Of a stretch of 64,000 nucleotides of DNA, positions 63,704 through 64,000 are shown one piece after another. This DNA comes from Streptomyces akebiae. GTDB lineage: Bacteria; Actinomycetota; Actinomycetes; Streptomycetales; Streptomycetaceae. The notes beneath the pieces were generated by a model, which ran no database searches, was not told the DNA's origin, and was given only the letters and a program-made list of their open reading frames with translations. The position numbers and the translations under genes were made by a program. The DNA lies in NCBI RefSeq assembly GCF_019599145.1, contig NZ_CP080647.1, positions 7,688,001-7,752,000 of the forward strand. Direction: 5' to 3'. Each line of letters begins with the position of its first letter. The first letter of the stretch is position 1.

Positions 63704-64000
63704 GCGGGGGTCTCCGTCGTGTCGGCCGGGGCGAGGGGGAAGGTGGTCGGGGTCGGCAGTGGCAGGTCGCCGTGGGGGAAGAGGGCCGTGCCCGTGGCCC
63801 ATTTGCCGCCCTCGGTCGGGACCAGGAGTTCGGCCACGTCCAGGACGTGGTGCCCCGCCATGGAGGGCAGGCAGCTGCCTCTGGCCGGGCCGATCGCGGC
63901 GGTCCACTCGGCCGGGATCGACGCCGCTCCCCGGGTCGCGCCGGCCAGCGCGCCGGCGACCGCGGCGGTCGTGTCGGCGTCGCGGCCCATGTTCACCGCC
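63700..64000 (-). CDS. ADP-ribosylglycohydrolase family protein (partial, 5' end outside window)
   Basis: The - strand frame is open at the window edge and ends at 63700, giving the last about 99 residues of another family member. It carries the second metal motif intact as NMGRDADTTAAVAGALAGA, then GAASIPAEWTAAIGPARGSC and an ending with LDVAELLVPTEGGKW. A Met in the motif (63996) should not be taken as the start. Its stop overlaps the ATG of the 62012 gene, so it is upstream in the same operon. Confidence 0.85.
   Translation of the reverse strand, partial: AVNMGRDADTTAAVAGALAGATRGAASIPAEWTAAIGPARGSCLPSMAGHHVLDVAELLVPTEGGKWATGTALFPHGDLPLPTPTTFPLAPADTTETPA

Overview
The window is a piece of a high-GC actinobacterial chromosome, almost certainly Streptomyces. 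The evidence is the very high GC content with strong third-position GC bias, many GTG starts, 4-base stop/start overlaps, and gene content and order that (from memory, not checked) follow the S. coelicolor core chromosome from the ftsW/murG region to the lgt region. No tRNA, rRNA, CRISPR array, phage or insertion sequence was seen. Functions below come from reading motifs, not from database searches.

Layout. (1) 1-7552, + strand: end of the dcw cell-division cluster: ftsW (3' end), murG, ftsQ, ftsZ, pgeF/ylmD, ylmE, sepF, ylmG, divIVA. (2) 7553-11440: strong terminators, then ileS on the - strand behind a T-box riboswitch whose antisequestor and Shine-Dalgarno sequestor can both be read. (3) 11773-17350, + strand: a DksA/TraR zinc-finger protein with a histone-like Lys/Ala tail, lspA, an RluA-type pseudouridine synthase, a GNAT acetyltransferase, a Na+/H+ antiporter and an SDR oxidoreductase. 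(4) 17422-28310, mostly - strand: MscS-type channel, small alpha/beta hydrolase, Tat-exported PhoD phosphatase, a large LuxR-family ATPase regulator, a lipoprotein, a membrane-anchored DsbA-like thioredoxin, a membrane protein and a DUF2252 protein. (5) 28526-36609: dnaE, an unlisted 54-aa charged protein, an NYN-domain protein, an ABC exporter pair and a DUF2567 membrane protein. (6) 36784-40877, - strand: YbaK-type deacylase, a Lon-N protein, a helical-repeat-like protein and a beta-helix-like membrane protein.

(7) 41061-54951: histidine and tryptophan biosynthesis: hisD-hisC-hisB-(54-aa membrane protein)-hisH-priA-ridA-hisF, then hisI-trpE, a Trp-region membrane protein, two small membrane proteins, and trpC-trpM-trpB-trpA. 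PriA (HisA/TrpF) links the two pathways; no separate trpF is present. (8) 55116-57026: a second DsbA-like protein and lgt. Together with lspA this gives two of the lipoprotein-processing enzymes.

(9) 57222-64000, - strand: at least six genes joined by 4-base stop/start overlaps: four ADP-ribosylglycohydrolase-family genes (the first running off the window), a class III CoA-transferase and a CitE-like CoA lyase. One of the four has lost recognisable metal-binding residues and may be a pseudoenzyme. This operon is the most unusual part of the window and the best candidate for an undescribed system.
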